Shown here: one piece after another, positions 7,223 to 14,970 of the stretch
How positions within the stretch are numbered: the first letter of the stretch is position 1
Layout: the number at the start of each line of letters is the position of its first letter
NCBI GenBank assembly: GCA_945878355.1
Contig: CAMCTC010000109.1
Span: forward strand, 1-15,114
Direction: 5' to 3'
Origin: Bordetella parapertussis
GTDB taxonomy: Bacteria; Pseudomonadota; Gammaproteobacteria; Burkholderiales; Burkholderiaceae_C
DNA length: 15,114 nucleotides
Notes under the pieces: model-generated
Databases searched by the model: none
Seen by the model: the letters and a program-made list of their open reading frames with translations, nothing else
Told to the model about the DNA's origin: nothing
Made by a program: the position numbers and the translations under genes

Positions 7223-7312
7223 GTGCTGACCGCGGGCGCCGGCGTGCGCCTGTTATGGGCCACCGTGGTCGTCGGCTTGATGTGGCTGGCTGTCGTCTGG
7301 GCCTTGTCGTGA
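7223..7312 (+). CDS. Small single-pass membrane peptide (29 aa), zinc operon
   Basis: Small open frame beginning with GTG: VLTAGAGVRLLWATVVVG then LMWLAVVWALS, essentially one transmembrane helix of about 20 residues with a single Arg before it. Its TGA overlaps the GTG start of the ATPase gene by GTGA, the same coupling seen between the ATPase and permease genes, which supports it being translated. A G-rich stretch (GGGGGGGCGG) just upstream could serve as ribosome site. It fills the only sizeable gap in the operon. No family is recognised; a role as membrane helper or translational coupler of the transporter is speculation. Confidence 0.5.
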   Translation: MLTAGAGVRLLWATVVVGLMWLAVVWALS

Positions 7313-8070
7313 CGGCTGCCAACGGCCTGGGCGGCGCCGAAGCTGCGGTGCGGCTGAAGGACCTGACCGTTTCCTACCGGGGGCATCCAGCGGTCCATCA
7401 CCTCAACGGCGCATTCAGCGCTGGCCTGTTGACCGCCGTCGTTGGCCCCAACGGCGCGGGCAAGAGTACCCTGCTCGGCGCGCTGGGCGGCACCATCCGC
7501 GACTTCGAAGGACGCATCGAGCGCAGCCCTGCGCTGCGGGTGGCCTATCTGCCGCAGGCTTCGGCGCTGGATCGCAGCTTCCCCGTGCGCGTGCATGAGG
7601 CCGTGGCCATGGGCCTGTGGTCGCGCATCGGCAGTTTCGGTGGCTTGCGACCCGAAGACCGCAGCAGCATCGACGAAGCGCTGGCGGCCGTCGGCCTGAA
7701 CGGCTTCGGGCAACGCTGGCTAGGCGAACTGTCCGCCGGGCAGGCGCAGCGTGTGTTGTTCGCCCGCGTGCTGGTGCAGGACGCCGGGCTGATCCTGCTC
7801 GACGAACCCTTCAACGCCATCGACGCCCGCACCACCGCTGACCTGCTGGCGCTGCTGCATCGCTGGAAGCAGGAGGAACGCACCGTGATCGCCGTGTTGC
7901 ACGACCTGGAGCAGGTGCGCGAGCACTTCGAGCAGGTGCTGCTGCTGGCCCGCGAACGCGTGGCCTGGGGGCCGACGGCCGAGGTGCTCAAGGCCGAGCA
8001 CCTGTTCAAGGCGCGGCAGATGGCCGAAGCCTGGGACGAATCGGCACCGGCCTGCAAGGTGTCGGTATGA
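7309..8070 (+). CDS. znuC: Zinc ABC transporter ATP-binding protein (ZnuC/AztA-type)
   Basis: Cytoplasmic ATPase of the zinc importer, 253 residues from GTG 7309. Walker A GPNGAGKST (46-54), Q-loop Gln83 in YLPQ, signature LSAGQ (141-145), Walker B LILLDEP (161-167) and H-loop His198 in VLHDL are all intact. The in-frame ATG at 7255 would extend the protein through the small membrane frame with an Arg-rich leader lacking homology, so the GTG overlapping that frame's stop is preferred. Sequence style (HPAVHHL near the start, SFPVRVHEAVAMGLW, EPFNAIDARTT) resembles the AztA branch as much as ZnuC. It overlaps the permease gene by ATGA. Confidence 0.9.
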   Translation: MTAANGLGGAEAAVRLKDLTVSYRGHPAVHHLNGAFSAGLLTAVVGPNGAGKSTLLGALGGTIRDFEGRIERSPALRVAYLPQASALDRSFPVRVHEAVAMGLWSRIGSFGGLRPEDRSSIDEALAAVGLNGFGQRWLGELSAGQAQRVLFARVLVQDAGLILLDEPFNAIDARTTADLLALLHRWKQEERTVIAVLHDLEQVREHFEQVLLLARERVAWGPTAEVLKAEHLFKARQMAEAWDESAPACKVSV

Positions 8071-8945
8071 CCGGGTTTGCTACGTCGCTGCTCGAACCCT
8101 TTATCGAGTTCCCGTTCATGCGCCGGGCGTTGGTGGCCACCCTGGCGTTGTCGCTTGGCTGTGCACCCATCGGCTGCGTGCTGGTGCTGCGCCGCATGAG
8201 CCTGGTGGGCGACGCGATGGCGCATGCCGTGCTGCCCGGCGCAGCTGCTGGCTTTCTGCTGGCGGGGCTGTCGCTGCCGGCGATGAGCCTCGGCGGCTTC
8301 GTCGCAGCGCTGGCCGTCGCGCTGGCGGCGGGCTTCGTCACCCGCAGCACACCGCAGCGTGAAGACGCCAGCTTCGCGGCCTTCTACCTGATCGCGCTGG
8401 CGCTGGGCGTGCTGCTGGTGTCGCTGCGCGGCAGCCAGGTCGACCTGATGCACATGCTGTTCGGCAGCGTGCTGGCGGTGGATGACGTGGCGCTCTTGCA
8501 GATTGCGGTGGTGGCCAGCGTCACGCTGTGGGCGCTGGCGCTGATGTACCGGCCCTTGGTGCTAGAGAGCTTCGACCCGGGTTTCTTGCGCAGCGTGGGC
8601 GGGCCCGGTGCGCGTGCGCACATGCTGCTGCTGGTGCTGCTGGTGGCCAACCTGATCAGCGCATTCCAGGCCTTGGGCACGCTGATGGCGGTGGGCCTGA
8701 TGATGCTGCCTGCCGCCGCCGCGCGCTTCTGGGTGGCCAGCCTGCCGGCGATGGCAGGCCTGTCGGTGGCCATCGGCGCCACATCGGGTGCTGCCGGGCT
8801 GCTGCTGAGCTTTCACGCCGAACTGCCTTCAGGTCCCTGCATCGTGTTGGTCTGCGGTGCGACCTACATCGTTTCGGTACTGTTTGGCGCCCGCGACGGC
8901 ATCGTCACGCTGCGTCTGCGCGCCTCTTTCCACCTCGCCCGTTGA
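8067..8945 (+). CDS. znuB: Zinc ABC transporter permease (ZnuB/AztB-type)
   Basis: Inner-membrane channel subunit of the ABC-3 family, 292 residues with about eight hydrophobic segments. The family stretch VLVLRRMSLVGDAMAHAVLP near residues 39-58 is present, where metal-importer permeases carry a conserved D-x-x-x-H pattern. Later segments include LLLVLLVANLISAFQALGTL and MAVGLMMLPAAAARFW (typical GxLM.V.LLI.PAA motif). Its ATG lies inside the ATPase stop (ATGA), so the two are coupled. The receptor gene begins 5 bp after its stop. Confidence 0.92.
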   Translation: MTGFATSLLEPFIEFPFMRRALVATLALSLGCAPIGCVLVLRRMSLVGDAMAHAVLPGAAAGFLLAGLSLPAMSLGGFVAALAVALAAGFVTRSTPQREDASFAAFYLIALALGVLLVSLRGSQVDLMHMLFGSVLAVDDVALLQIAVVASVTLWALALMYRPLVLESFDPGFLRSVGGPGARAHMLLLVLLVANLISAFQALGTLMAVGLMMLPAAAARFWVASLPAMAGLSVAIGATSGAAGLLLSFHAELPSGPCIVLVCGATYIVSVLFGARDGIVTLRLRASFHLAR

Positions 8946-8950
8946 ACACT

Positions 8951-9844
8951 ATGACGCTGACCCGCCGCAGAACTTTTTGCCTGGCTGGCACCACGCTGGC
9001 CGCTTTGCAGCCACTGGCCCTGCGGGCGCAGACCCCGGCAGCGCGCGTCGTCGCCAGCTTCTCCATCCTGGCCGACATGGCGCAGGAACTGGCGCCCGCA
9101 GGCGTGGAGGTTTTAGCCCTGGTCGGGCCCGACTCCGATGCGCATGTCTACCAGCCCAGCCCGGCCGACGGCAAGCGTCTGGCGCAGGCCGACCTGGTGC
9201 TGATCAACGGTCTGGGGTTCGAGGGCTGGATCGAGCGCATGGTCAAGGTGTCGGGCTACCTCGGCACGGTCGCCGTCGCCACCCAGGGCATCGAGCCGCG
9301 GACAGGCGGCCACCACGCCGCAGATCCCCACGTCTGGCAGGACTTGGCCCTGGCGCGGCGCTACGCCAGCAACATCAGCGCTGCCTTCGCCCAGCGCTGG
9401 CCGGGCCGGCGCGAAGAGATCGCAATGCGCAGCGCAGCGTACGTGGCACGCATCGACCAACTCGACGCCCAAGTGCGCAACTGGCTGGCCGCCGTGCCGC
9501 GGGCACAGCGTCGCGTGATCACCTCGCACGATGCATTCGGCTACTTCGGCGCCGCGTACGGCGTGGACTTCCTGGCGCCACAGGGCTGGACAACGCACAG
9601 CGAGCCCTCGGCCGCCGCGGTGGCGCGGCTGATCCGCCAGATCAAGAAGGACGGCGTGCGCGCGCTTTTCATCGAAAACATCAGCGACCCTCGACTCGTC
9701 GATCGCATCGCCCGCGAGGGCGGCTTGCGCATCGGGGGAACGCTCTACTCCGACGCGCTGTCCAAGCCCAGCGGTTCTGCGCCGACCTACTTGCGCTTGT
9801 TCGAACACAACGCCCGCACCCTGGCAGCCGCCCTGCAGGCCTGA
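8951..9844 (+). CDS. znuA: Zinc ABC transporter periplasmic binding protein (ZnuA/AztC-type)
   Basis: Cluster A-I metal receptor of 297 residues that delivers zinc to the permease. The leader TRRRTFCLAG plus a hydrophobic stretch ending LRAQ looks like a twin-arginine or Sec signal. Metal ligands can be assigned as His65 (DAHVYQPSP), His127 (DPHVW), His193 (SHDAFGYF) and Asp268 (YSDAL). A His in the third position, rather than Glu, points to zinc rather than manganese. The flexible His-rich loop of ZnuA proteins is reduced to GGHH (119-122), closer to AztC receptors. It is the third transporter gene of the operon, with no room for a separate promoter. Confidence 0.9.
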   Translation: MTLTRRRTFCLAGTTLAALQPLALRAQTPAARVVASFSILADMAQELAPAGVEVLALVGPDSDAHVYQPSPADGKRLAQADLVLINGLGFEGWIERMVKVSGYLGTVAVATQGIEPRTGGHHAADPHVWQDLALARRYASNISAAFAQRWPGRREEIAMRSAAYVARIDQLDAQVRNWLAAVPRAQRRVITSHDAFGYFGAAYGVDFLAPQGWTTHSEPSAAAVARLIRQIKKDGVRALFIENISDPRLVDRIAREGGLRIGGTLYSDALSKPSGSAPTYLRLFEHNARTLAAALQA

Positions 9845-9879
9845 CGCCCTCTTCACCACCCCTGACCAAGGAGCCCACC

Positions 9880-10431
9880 ATGCACCGCCCCGCCCTGACC
9901 CGCCTGATGATCATCTTGGCCATCGTCCTCAGCTCAAGCACGGGCACGGCCTGGGCCGCCGGCAAAGCCCATGAACACGACGCCCTCAAACTCGACGTGG
10001 TCATCGAGGGCAACAAGCTCACCATCGCGATGGAAGCGCCGCTGGACAACCTGCTCGGCTTCGAGCGCGCACCGCGCACCGATGCCGAACGCAAGGCCGC
10101 GGCCGATGTGCTGACCCGGCTGCGCAGCCCGGACAAGGGCACGCCGCTGTTCGCTGTGGACACTGCGGCGCAATGCACCCTGGGCAAGGCCGAGGTGCAG
10201 GCACCAGTGCTCGAACCCGGCGCCAAACAGGCGGCCAAGGATGAACATGCCGACCTCGACGCCAGCTACGAATTCACCTGTTCGAAGCCTGATGCGCTGC
10301 GCACGCTGGACGTCGGCTTGTTCGATGCCTACAAGCGCATCCAGCGCGTCGACGTGCAAGTGGCGGGGCCGAAGGGTCAGTTGAAGGTGACCTTGAGGCG
10401 GCCTGCGCGCAGCGTCAAGCTGGTGCGTTGA
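9880..10431 (+). CDS. DUF2796 (ZrgA-like) secreted zinc-uptake accessory protein
   Basis: Protein of 183 residues with a clear signal peptide (hydrophobic 8-20, cleavage near AWAA) followed by a short His motif KAHEHD (29-34), then the DUF2796 fold: LKLDVVIEGNKLTIAMEAPL, GFERAPRTDAERKA, and a C-terminal YKRIQRVDVQV stretch. Two cysteines (in QCTL and TCSK) could form a disulfide. DUF2796 proteins such as Vibrio ZrgA are Zur-regulated accessories of zinc ABC uptake. It starts 35 bp after znuA with AAGGAG 9 nt upstream, and is the last gene of the operon. In AztABCD systems this place is taken by the unrelated chaperone AztD. Confidence 0.85.
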   Translation: MHRPALTRLMIILAIVLSSSTGTAWAAGKAHEHDALKLDVVIEGNKLTIAMEAPLDNLLGFERAPRTDAERKAAADVLTRLRSPDKGTPLFAVDTAAQCTLGKAEVQAPVLEPGAKQAAKDEHADLDASYEFTCSKPDALRTLDVGLFDAYKRIQRVDVQVAGPKGQLKVTLRRPARSVKLVR

Positions 10432-10897
10432 TCGGAGACGTTGGCAATGGCCCGCCGCCTGGACGCTCTACGGTGTGCGCCTTCACTGGTCGACGGCGCA
10501 TGAAGACATGTTGGCCATAGACTACTTGCACGTTCGCCGGGCGTCCTGGAGAGAACACTTCTTGGGAGCTCAGCACGTGACTTGCCGCTGCCCCGCCGAT
10601 GGTTTTCGCCCAGTGGGCTGGGAATGCGCAGATCGACTGTCGGCTATCTAGGCGCGATGCGGGTGACCGCTCCTGGCCGAGACTGACAGTTCGCCGGCAC
10701 GCCAGGAAGCTGCCACTCGGCGGGACGTGGTGGCCCCTCTCCACCGGCGAGCGGCTCAGGCAAGGCGGCGAGGGGTCCGTTCCGAAGCGCATCCGGTGAA
10801 ACCCAAGATAGTTGTCGGCCGCCAACCATAAAAATCGCGTCGCTGCCTATGCCGGTTGCGGCCTAACTTCTCGACAGCAAGAAACCGCAGTTCCCAA
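10432..10897. other. Gene-free stretch downstream of the zinc operon
   Basis: 466 bp with no gene that can be recognised on either strand. Open frames here (for example 10415-10825 minus) lack starts with ribosome sites, recognisable motifs and plausible composition. No stem-loop with a T run was found directly after 10431, so where the operon terminates is unclear. Confidence 0.5.
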
Positions 10898-11938
10898 CTA
10901 GATGCCAAACACCTTCAGGAACGCATCCGCTGCACCCTCCAGTCCACGCTTGATCCCCGTCTTTGCCTGCCCGGCGCGCGGCGCTTCCTCGGCGATCAAA
11001 ATGCCGCTGCCCGCGGCAATCCGGTCCCTCAACAAATCTTCCTGCCCAAAGAGATAGGGAAGGAAGGTTTCAGCCCGCCCGGTTGAATAAGACAAACCTG
11101 CCGAAAAGCCGATCAATTGATCCTGACCGATACCACGTCCGGCCTCGGCAAGCTCGATCCGAACCCCGCGCCCGCCTTTCAGAATGATGTCGACCGGGCC
11201 ATGAAACACCAGAAAGCGCAATTGCCAGGTCAGCCAGGCGTTGAGCTTGCCCAGCCGCCAATGGCTTGTGATGCGCAGGGGCGCCGCGATCGGCTGCACC
11301 ACCCCGACGATCGCCCGCGGTTGAAGCACGCACGCTGCACCGACGGGCAGTTCGAGCCGGGTAACTTCGGCAAAGGGGTCGCGCACCGCCGACACTGTTG
11401 TCAAGCCTGCACCTCTGATGCGGGTGAGGAACCACAGCCCGGCAGTAAGGCTTGAAATCGGGTGGCTGGCATCGAGCAGCCACTGTGTCGCCTTGACCCC
11501 GCCTTGCGATGATGTCTGTAAGAAGCCCTGCTTGACCAGCAATTCGCTGTCATTGCCCAGCCTGACGCCTTTCGACACCGCCGATCGTTCGGCCGGCAGC
11601 GGGATCGCCTCGGCTGGCTCCAACAATCGGATCGGCTCGCGCAGCGAAGCGAGCGGCGCCAGCACCCAATAAAACAGCGTGCGGATGGCAAACGGTGTCA
11701 GGATGATCGCCACAAGTGCCCAAATTGCCGGCCAGATCAAAGCGTCGATGCCCAACCGTTTCCACCAGCGTTTCGCTTCGCGCTCTAGGCTGGCCTCTAG
11801 CTCTTGCCCTTGGGCTGTTGCGGCGACTTTCAGGGGATCGAGCAAGGTTGCAAGCCGCTCCACCGCCAGCTTTGGCGTCACCAGTACGGCAATCTCGCCG
11901 TACTTGAAGCGCAGCGCTGCCAAAGCGGCCCTCCGCAT
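10898..11938 (-). CDS. Unrecognised membrane protein, C-terminal part of a broken gene
   Basis: 346 residues, not recognised. It has an N-terminal charged/helical part (LEREAKRWWKRLGIDA), one strong hydrophobic stretch (about 66-96, IWPAIWALVAIILTPFAI), and a long beta-rich soluble domain with FLVFHGPVDIILKGGRG and RLELPVGAACVL, faintly like AIM24-type barrels. It is not a separate gene: removing one G from the 8-G run at about 12013-12020 and adding one A to the 7-A run at 11938-11944 gives one continuous frame linking it to the 12104-12571 frame. Its ATG lies in the A run and has no ribosome site. Composition and wording differ from the zinc block, suggesting transfer. Confidence 0.6.
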   Translation of the reverse strand: MRRAALAALRFKYGEIAVLVTPKLAVERLATLLDPLKVAATAQGQELEASLEREAKRWWKRLGIDALIWPAIWALVAIILTPFAIRTLFYWVLAPLASLREPIRLLEPAEAIPLPAERSAVSKGVRLGNDSELLVKQGFLQTSSQGGVKATQWLLDASHPISSLTAGLWFLTRIRGAGLTTVSAVRDPFAEVTRLELPVGAACVLQPRAIVGVVQPIAAPLRITSHWRLGKLNAWLTWQLRFLVFHGPVDIILKGGRGVRIELAEAGRGIGQDQLIGFSAGLSYSTGRAETFLPYLFGQEDLLRDRIAAGSGILIAEEAPRAGQAKTGIKRGLEGAADAFLKVFGI

Positions 11939-12103
11939 TTTTTTAACGTGGCGTGGGCGGTGCGGTTCTTCTCCTGCCGCTCTTTATAGACGTCGTGGAG
12001 ATCAAGTAGGTGCCCCCCCCTTCAAGATATAGCGCTTTGGAGAAAATGTGGGCGGCAGTGCATCGATATTGGCGTCATCCGCGCGCAAAGCGTTCTCCAG
12101 TGC

Positions 12104-12571
12104 CTACAACTGCCGGTTGTTATTGGCAATCTGGTCATCAAGGCTGAGCGCCTCGCCACGAGCGGCGCCCTTTGCCCGCAATGTTTCCAGAAAGGCAATC
12201 TCCTGTTCCAGGCGGCCGATATCGAATTGGTGCCGCACGCTCGCAACCATCGTCGCCTGCGGCGCCTGAAACACATCAAACGCCCGCGGCCTCGTCTGCT
12301 GCTTGACTGCCAGTTCGGCCCGCGCGGCCGACCTTCGCACGTCGATTGCGGCTTGCGATTGGTCCTTTAAACCCGTCACCGTCTGTGACTGCATTCGATC
12401 AAGATCGCCCTGCAATTCGGCCTTGGCGTCTTCGATCCGGGCGATCGAATCCTCCAGCTTGGCCGACGACAGCGATGATTCGCGATACTGGCCATAGATC
12501 GCCATGCCGGCGATCAACAGGATGAAAACCAGCGCGTGGCGGAGGATCCAGCCAAAGATTTGAGCGATCAA
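12104..12571 (-). CDS. Unrecognised TM/coiled-coil protein, N-terminal part of a broken gene
   Basis: 155 residues. A single transmembrane helix at the N-terminus (LRHALVFILLIAGMAIYG) is followed by a long charged alpha-helical, coiled-coil-like region (KLEDSIARIEDAKAELQGDL, LEQEIAFLETL, SLDDQIANNNRQL). It ends at a TAG (12106-12104) after which the same frame stays coding-like (ALENALRADDANIDALP) up to the G run at about 12013. With the downstream part it would make a protein of about 557 residues with helices, a second membrane stretch and a beta-rich C-terminus. The start is TTG at 12571 with no clear ribosome site; a stop lies upstream in frame. No family recognised. Confidence 0.55.
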   Translation of the reverse strand: MIAQIFGWILRHALVFILLIAGMAIYGQYRESSLSSAKLEDSIARIEDAKAELQGDLDRMQSQTVTGLKDQSQAAIDVRRSAARAELAVKQQTRPRAFDVFQAPQATMVASVRHQFDIGRLEQEIAFLETLRAKGAARGEALSLDDQIANNNRQL

Positions 12572-12795
12572 TGCAAGACGCCTTTGGCAGCGAAACCCAG
12601 CCCTCGATCACTTGGTCGATGACCCTCAACTATCAGCGATGACCTTCTCCGCCACCGCCTGCCGCCGTTCAAAGGTGGCGCTGCACGTGTGCGAGATCAG
12701 CACGACGCCTGGCAGGAGCATCAACCGACATCGCGAAAACCCAGGTCGCTGGGCCATAACGAACTGGCTGTCCGAGTCTGAAGCAGCACGGCACC
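12572..12795. other. Short gene-free stretch with a possible minus-strand gene tail
   Basis: No complete gene. On the minus strand a frame from at least 12721 to a TGA at 12626 reads LMLLPGVVLISHTCSATFER then RQAVAEKVIADS, which looks coding and could be the tail of a gene preceding the membrane protein; IS91 copy 2 cuts it upstream. The family is not recognised. Confidence 0.3.
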
Positions 12796-13260
12796 GTGAA
12801 TTCGAAGCAGAGGGGGATTCTGTGCCGCTACATCACCCGCCCAGCACTGGCCAACGAACGGGTGCAAACCAACGCTGCAGGCCAAGTGGTGCTCAAGCTC
12901 AAGACCCCCTGTCGAGACGGCACCACGCACTTGGTGATGAGCCCGCTGGAGTTCATGCAACGGCTGGCAGCGTTGGTGCCACGCCCGCGACTGCACTTGA
13001 TCCGCTTCCATGGTGTGCTGGCACCCAACGCCAAGCTGCGCGCGCAGGTGGTGCCGCAAGAGGCTGAGGCGCCCGCGCAGGCCGCGCCACCCGCCGAGTG
13101 CGAGCCGAACTGCGCGCACCACCGACCGGTTCGCCTGAGCTGGGCCAAGTCGCTCAAGCGCGTGTTCGAGATCGACATGGAGCACTGCCCGAACTGCGGC
13201 GGCGACCTGAAGATCATCGCGGCCATCCTGTGGGGTGAGCCCGGACACAAACGGTCCTGA
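12796..13260 (+). pseudogene. IS91-family transposase, C-terminal fragment (copy 2)
   Basis: 154 codons of the transposase C-terminal half: LCRYITRPALANERVQTNAA, LKLKTPCRDGTTHLVMSP, LEFMQRLAALVPRPRLHLIR, then zinc-finger-like HCPNCGG and LKIIAAIL. The catalytic N-terminal half is absent. The frame stops within palindromic insertion A; the natural tail (PVIEKILTHLGL, from 13307) continues in a different frame. It cannot encode an active transposase. Confidence 0.85.
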
Positions 13261-13667
13261 GGACCGTTTGTGCATGGCGAACGCCAGGGCCTCCGCGCCC
13301 TGGCAGCCGGTGATCGAGAAGATCCTCACGCACTTGGGGTTGCAGGCCCGGGCGCCGCCCCACGCGCCTACCCGCGGCCAGGCGCTGCAAGCAGCCTGAC
13401 GCTGCCCAACCGTGACCGTTCAGACGACCTGGCGACCGGGGTTGCTGGAGTCGGCTGCGTCCGAGAGTTTGCGGGACCAATGGAAGCGGCCAAGTGACAA
13501 GGGAGAACCCCAAGACGGCGCCCGAGAACGACGGTTTGGGGCGGCGCTGCCAAAGCTCAGCAGTTCTCAGCCACCTTCAAAGACCGATTCACACGCGTCG
13601 AGGGCCGTCGAGGGCCGTGTTCGGGGCGCCATGGGGAAGGAAAAGGGCGTTTGAAAAACCTATCCTC
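12800..13667 (+). mobile_element. IS91-family element, 3' part (copy 2)
   Basis: Second copy of the IS91-like 3' end, in direct orientation with copy 1; the overlapping part (12875-13667) is nearly identical to 1-873 except for the absence of palindromic insertion B. The left limit near 12800 is where transposase similarity begins; the 5' half is missing. The right end at 13667 (CCTATCCTC) adjoins a DUF4400 gene fragment. Confidence 0.8.
13231..13304. repeat. Two-hairpin palindromic insertion A in IS91 copy 2 (intact)
   Basis: About 72 bp inserted in the transposase tail. The first part is a perfect 13-bp inverted repeat CACAAACGGTCCT (13246-13258) / AGGACCGTTTGTG (13260-13272) with a 1-base centre. 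The second is a perfect 8-bp stem GCCAGGGC (13283-13290) / GCCCTGGC (13297-13304). It shares its flank and arm sequences with insertion B (518-597). The transposase stop codon lies at the palindrome centre. Boundaries are approximate. Confidence 0.65.
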
Positions 13668-13967
13668 TGGTGTTCGAGGCCACCGGCGTCCACGACATGG
13701 GGCTGCGCTTCGCCGATGCGTCAGCCTTGTCGATCCCTGACACGGTGGTCCGTCGCAGTTACCTGGCCCATCGCGAGGCCATCGAGACCGCAATGCTCGG
13801 CACGCAGTTGCTGGGCGTGCGATTCGCAACCTTCATGCGCTTCCTGCCGCTGCTGCTGCTGTTCTACGCGGTGGGCGCAGTGGATGGACTGACCGAGCGT
13901 GCGATTCGAAGGTCCTGCGGAGGACGGGAGTCAGCCAGCCTGTACCACCGTGAGAATTACCTACATA
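13668..13967 (+). pseudogene. DUF4400 integrative-conjugative-element membrane protein fragment
   Basis: Internal/C-terminal part of a DUF4400 (TIGR03747-type) inner-membrane protein found in conjugation clusters of integrative and conjugative elements. Visible: FEATGVHDMGLRFADASALS, IPDTVVRRSYLAHREAIETA, a hydrophobic helix FLPLLLLFYAVGAVDGL, and RAIRRSCGGRESASLYHR. The N-terminus is cut by IS91 copy 2 at 13667 and the end by the IS66 tip at 13968, so the last membrane segment is lost. No other conjugation genes are in the window; this shows an ICE was once here or nearby. Confidence 0.85.
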
Positions 13968-14553
13968 GTAAGCGTCTAGGTGTGGCATCTTGATGGGAGG
14001 CTGAGCGGCGGGCACCATGACGCCCACGGGAATTGGGAGGGATCTACGGTGCTGGCCGGAGCTGACCGGCACCGCGCAGCGGGCGTTGTTCACGCGCCGG
14101 CGAGGAGGGCGCTGGCGATGCGCTCGAGGGATGGCGAGCCAGCCAGGCGCAGCACGGCAGCGCAGCGCCTGGCTGGCGAGCCAGTTGTCAGCCCGCGATG
14201 GCGGGCTTCCAGAGATGCGGGAGCAACTCGTCGAGTTTGCTGTTGAGCTGAGTCGGAAAACGCGTGAGCACGTCCTTGAGGTAGACCCACTGTTCGATTT
14301 TGTTGAGCTTGGCCGAATGTAAGAGACTCATGATCATCGCAGCGCGCTCGCTGCCCACGAAGAGCCAGTTGCGCCGACCAAGGGCCCAGGGGCGCATTTG
14401 GTTTTCGATGTGGTTGTTATCGATCGGCACGTCGCCGTCCAGCAAGAAGCGAGTCAGTGCGGTCCATCGCTTCAGGCTGTAATCGATCGCCCTGGCGATG
14501 CCGCTGCCGCCGGGTACTCGGCGCCGCTCCAGCGTGAGCCAGGTGTGAAGGCT
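13968..14553 (-). mobile_element. IS66-family element, 3' end (copy 2)
   Basis: Starts at tip GTAAGCGTCTAGG (13968), with GTAA as in IS66 termini, inserted in the DUF4400 fragment. It runs through about 220 bp of untranslated DNA into the tnpC 3' end and stops near 14553 at a junction with another transposase fragment. It is a direct repeat of 4795-5390. Confidence 0.8.
14188..14553 (-). pseudogene. tnpC: IS66 transposase TnpC, C-terminal fragment (copy 2)
   Basis: About 121 codons of the IS66 transposase tail in one unbroken frame: SLHTWLTLERRRVPGGSG, AIDYSLKRWTALTRFLLDGD, VPIDNNHIENQMRPWALGRR, NWLFVGSERAAMIMSLLHSA, YLKDVLTRFPTQ. It includes the IDNN-x-x-EN signature with the final catalytic Glu. 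The N-terminal zinc-binding and catalytic regions are missing. This copy is the better preserved of the two and shows where copy 1 acquired a 1-nt deletion and a 12-bp duplication. Confidence 0.85.
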
Positions 14554-14588
14554 TGCCGGCGCTGAGCATGCTGCAGGTCGTCCAGGGT

Positions 14589-14833
14589 GCCGCACACCCG
14601 ATCGCCGGCTTCCCACAACACCGTCAGCACCTGGGCTATCGCCTCGTCGTACACGCGGTTGCGCTGGCGCACTTCGGTTGCCGGACTGAACTCCCCGCGC
14701 AGTACGCGGATAGGTGCTTGCGGTGGTAGCAGGTCAAGGCCACGAACTCGTCGAGGATCTTGATCCGATCGCTGAACGCCGCGCTGCGATATCGCAGCCG
14801 CAGTGCCTCGACCAACACCTTGCGTGTCGTCAT
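14589..14833 (-). pseudogene. rve-type (integrase core) transposase, N-terminal fragment
   Basis: Start of a DDE transposase of the integrase-core type: ATG at 14833 with GAGG upstream, MTTRKVLVEALRLRYRSAAF, IKILDEFVALTCYHRKHLSA. A frameshift near 14700 moves the rest to another frame: VRQRNRVYDEAIAQVLTVLW then EAGDRVCG. Family proteins continue with KRLKALLP and the DDE core, which are absent because the fragment is cut at the IS66 junction. The exact IS family is not assigned. Confidence 0.7.
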
Positions 14834-14862
14834 GCTGATTTGCCTCGTCACGTTGCGCTGCC

Positions 14863-14925
14863 CCCGTCGGACAATCCGACGGGTAACAACTTACGTGAGG
14901 CAACAGGTCAGCACGGGTAGCAATT
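14863..14925 (-). repeat. Terminal region of the rve-type IS: hairpin and direct repeats
   Basis: Just upstream of the transposase start lies a perfect hairpin, CCGTCGGA (14864-14871) / TCCGACGG (14875-14882), followed by two copies of ACGGGTARCAAYT (14879 and 14913, 34 bp apart). Repeats of this kind at an IS end would fit transposase-binding sites. The exact tip is not identified. Confidence 0.4.
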
Positions 14926-14970
14926 CTGATGAGTCAATGCGCCGGCGGCCAAGGTAATTGGCGCTAACCA

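Noticed and set aside
10415..10825. Minus-strand open frame of 136 residues
   Set aside because: Low-information sequence without motif, start signal or neighbour logic; overlaps the end of the DUF2796 gene.
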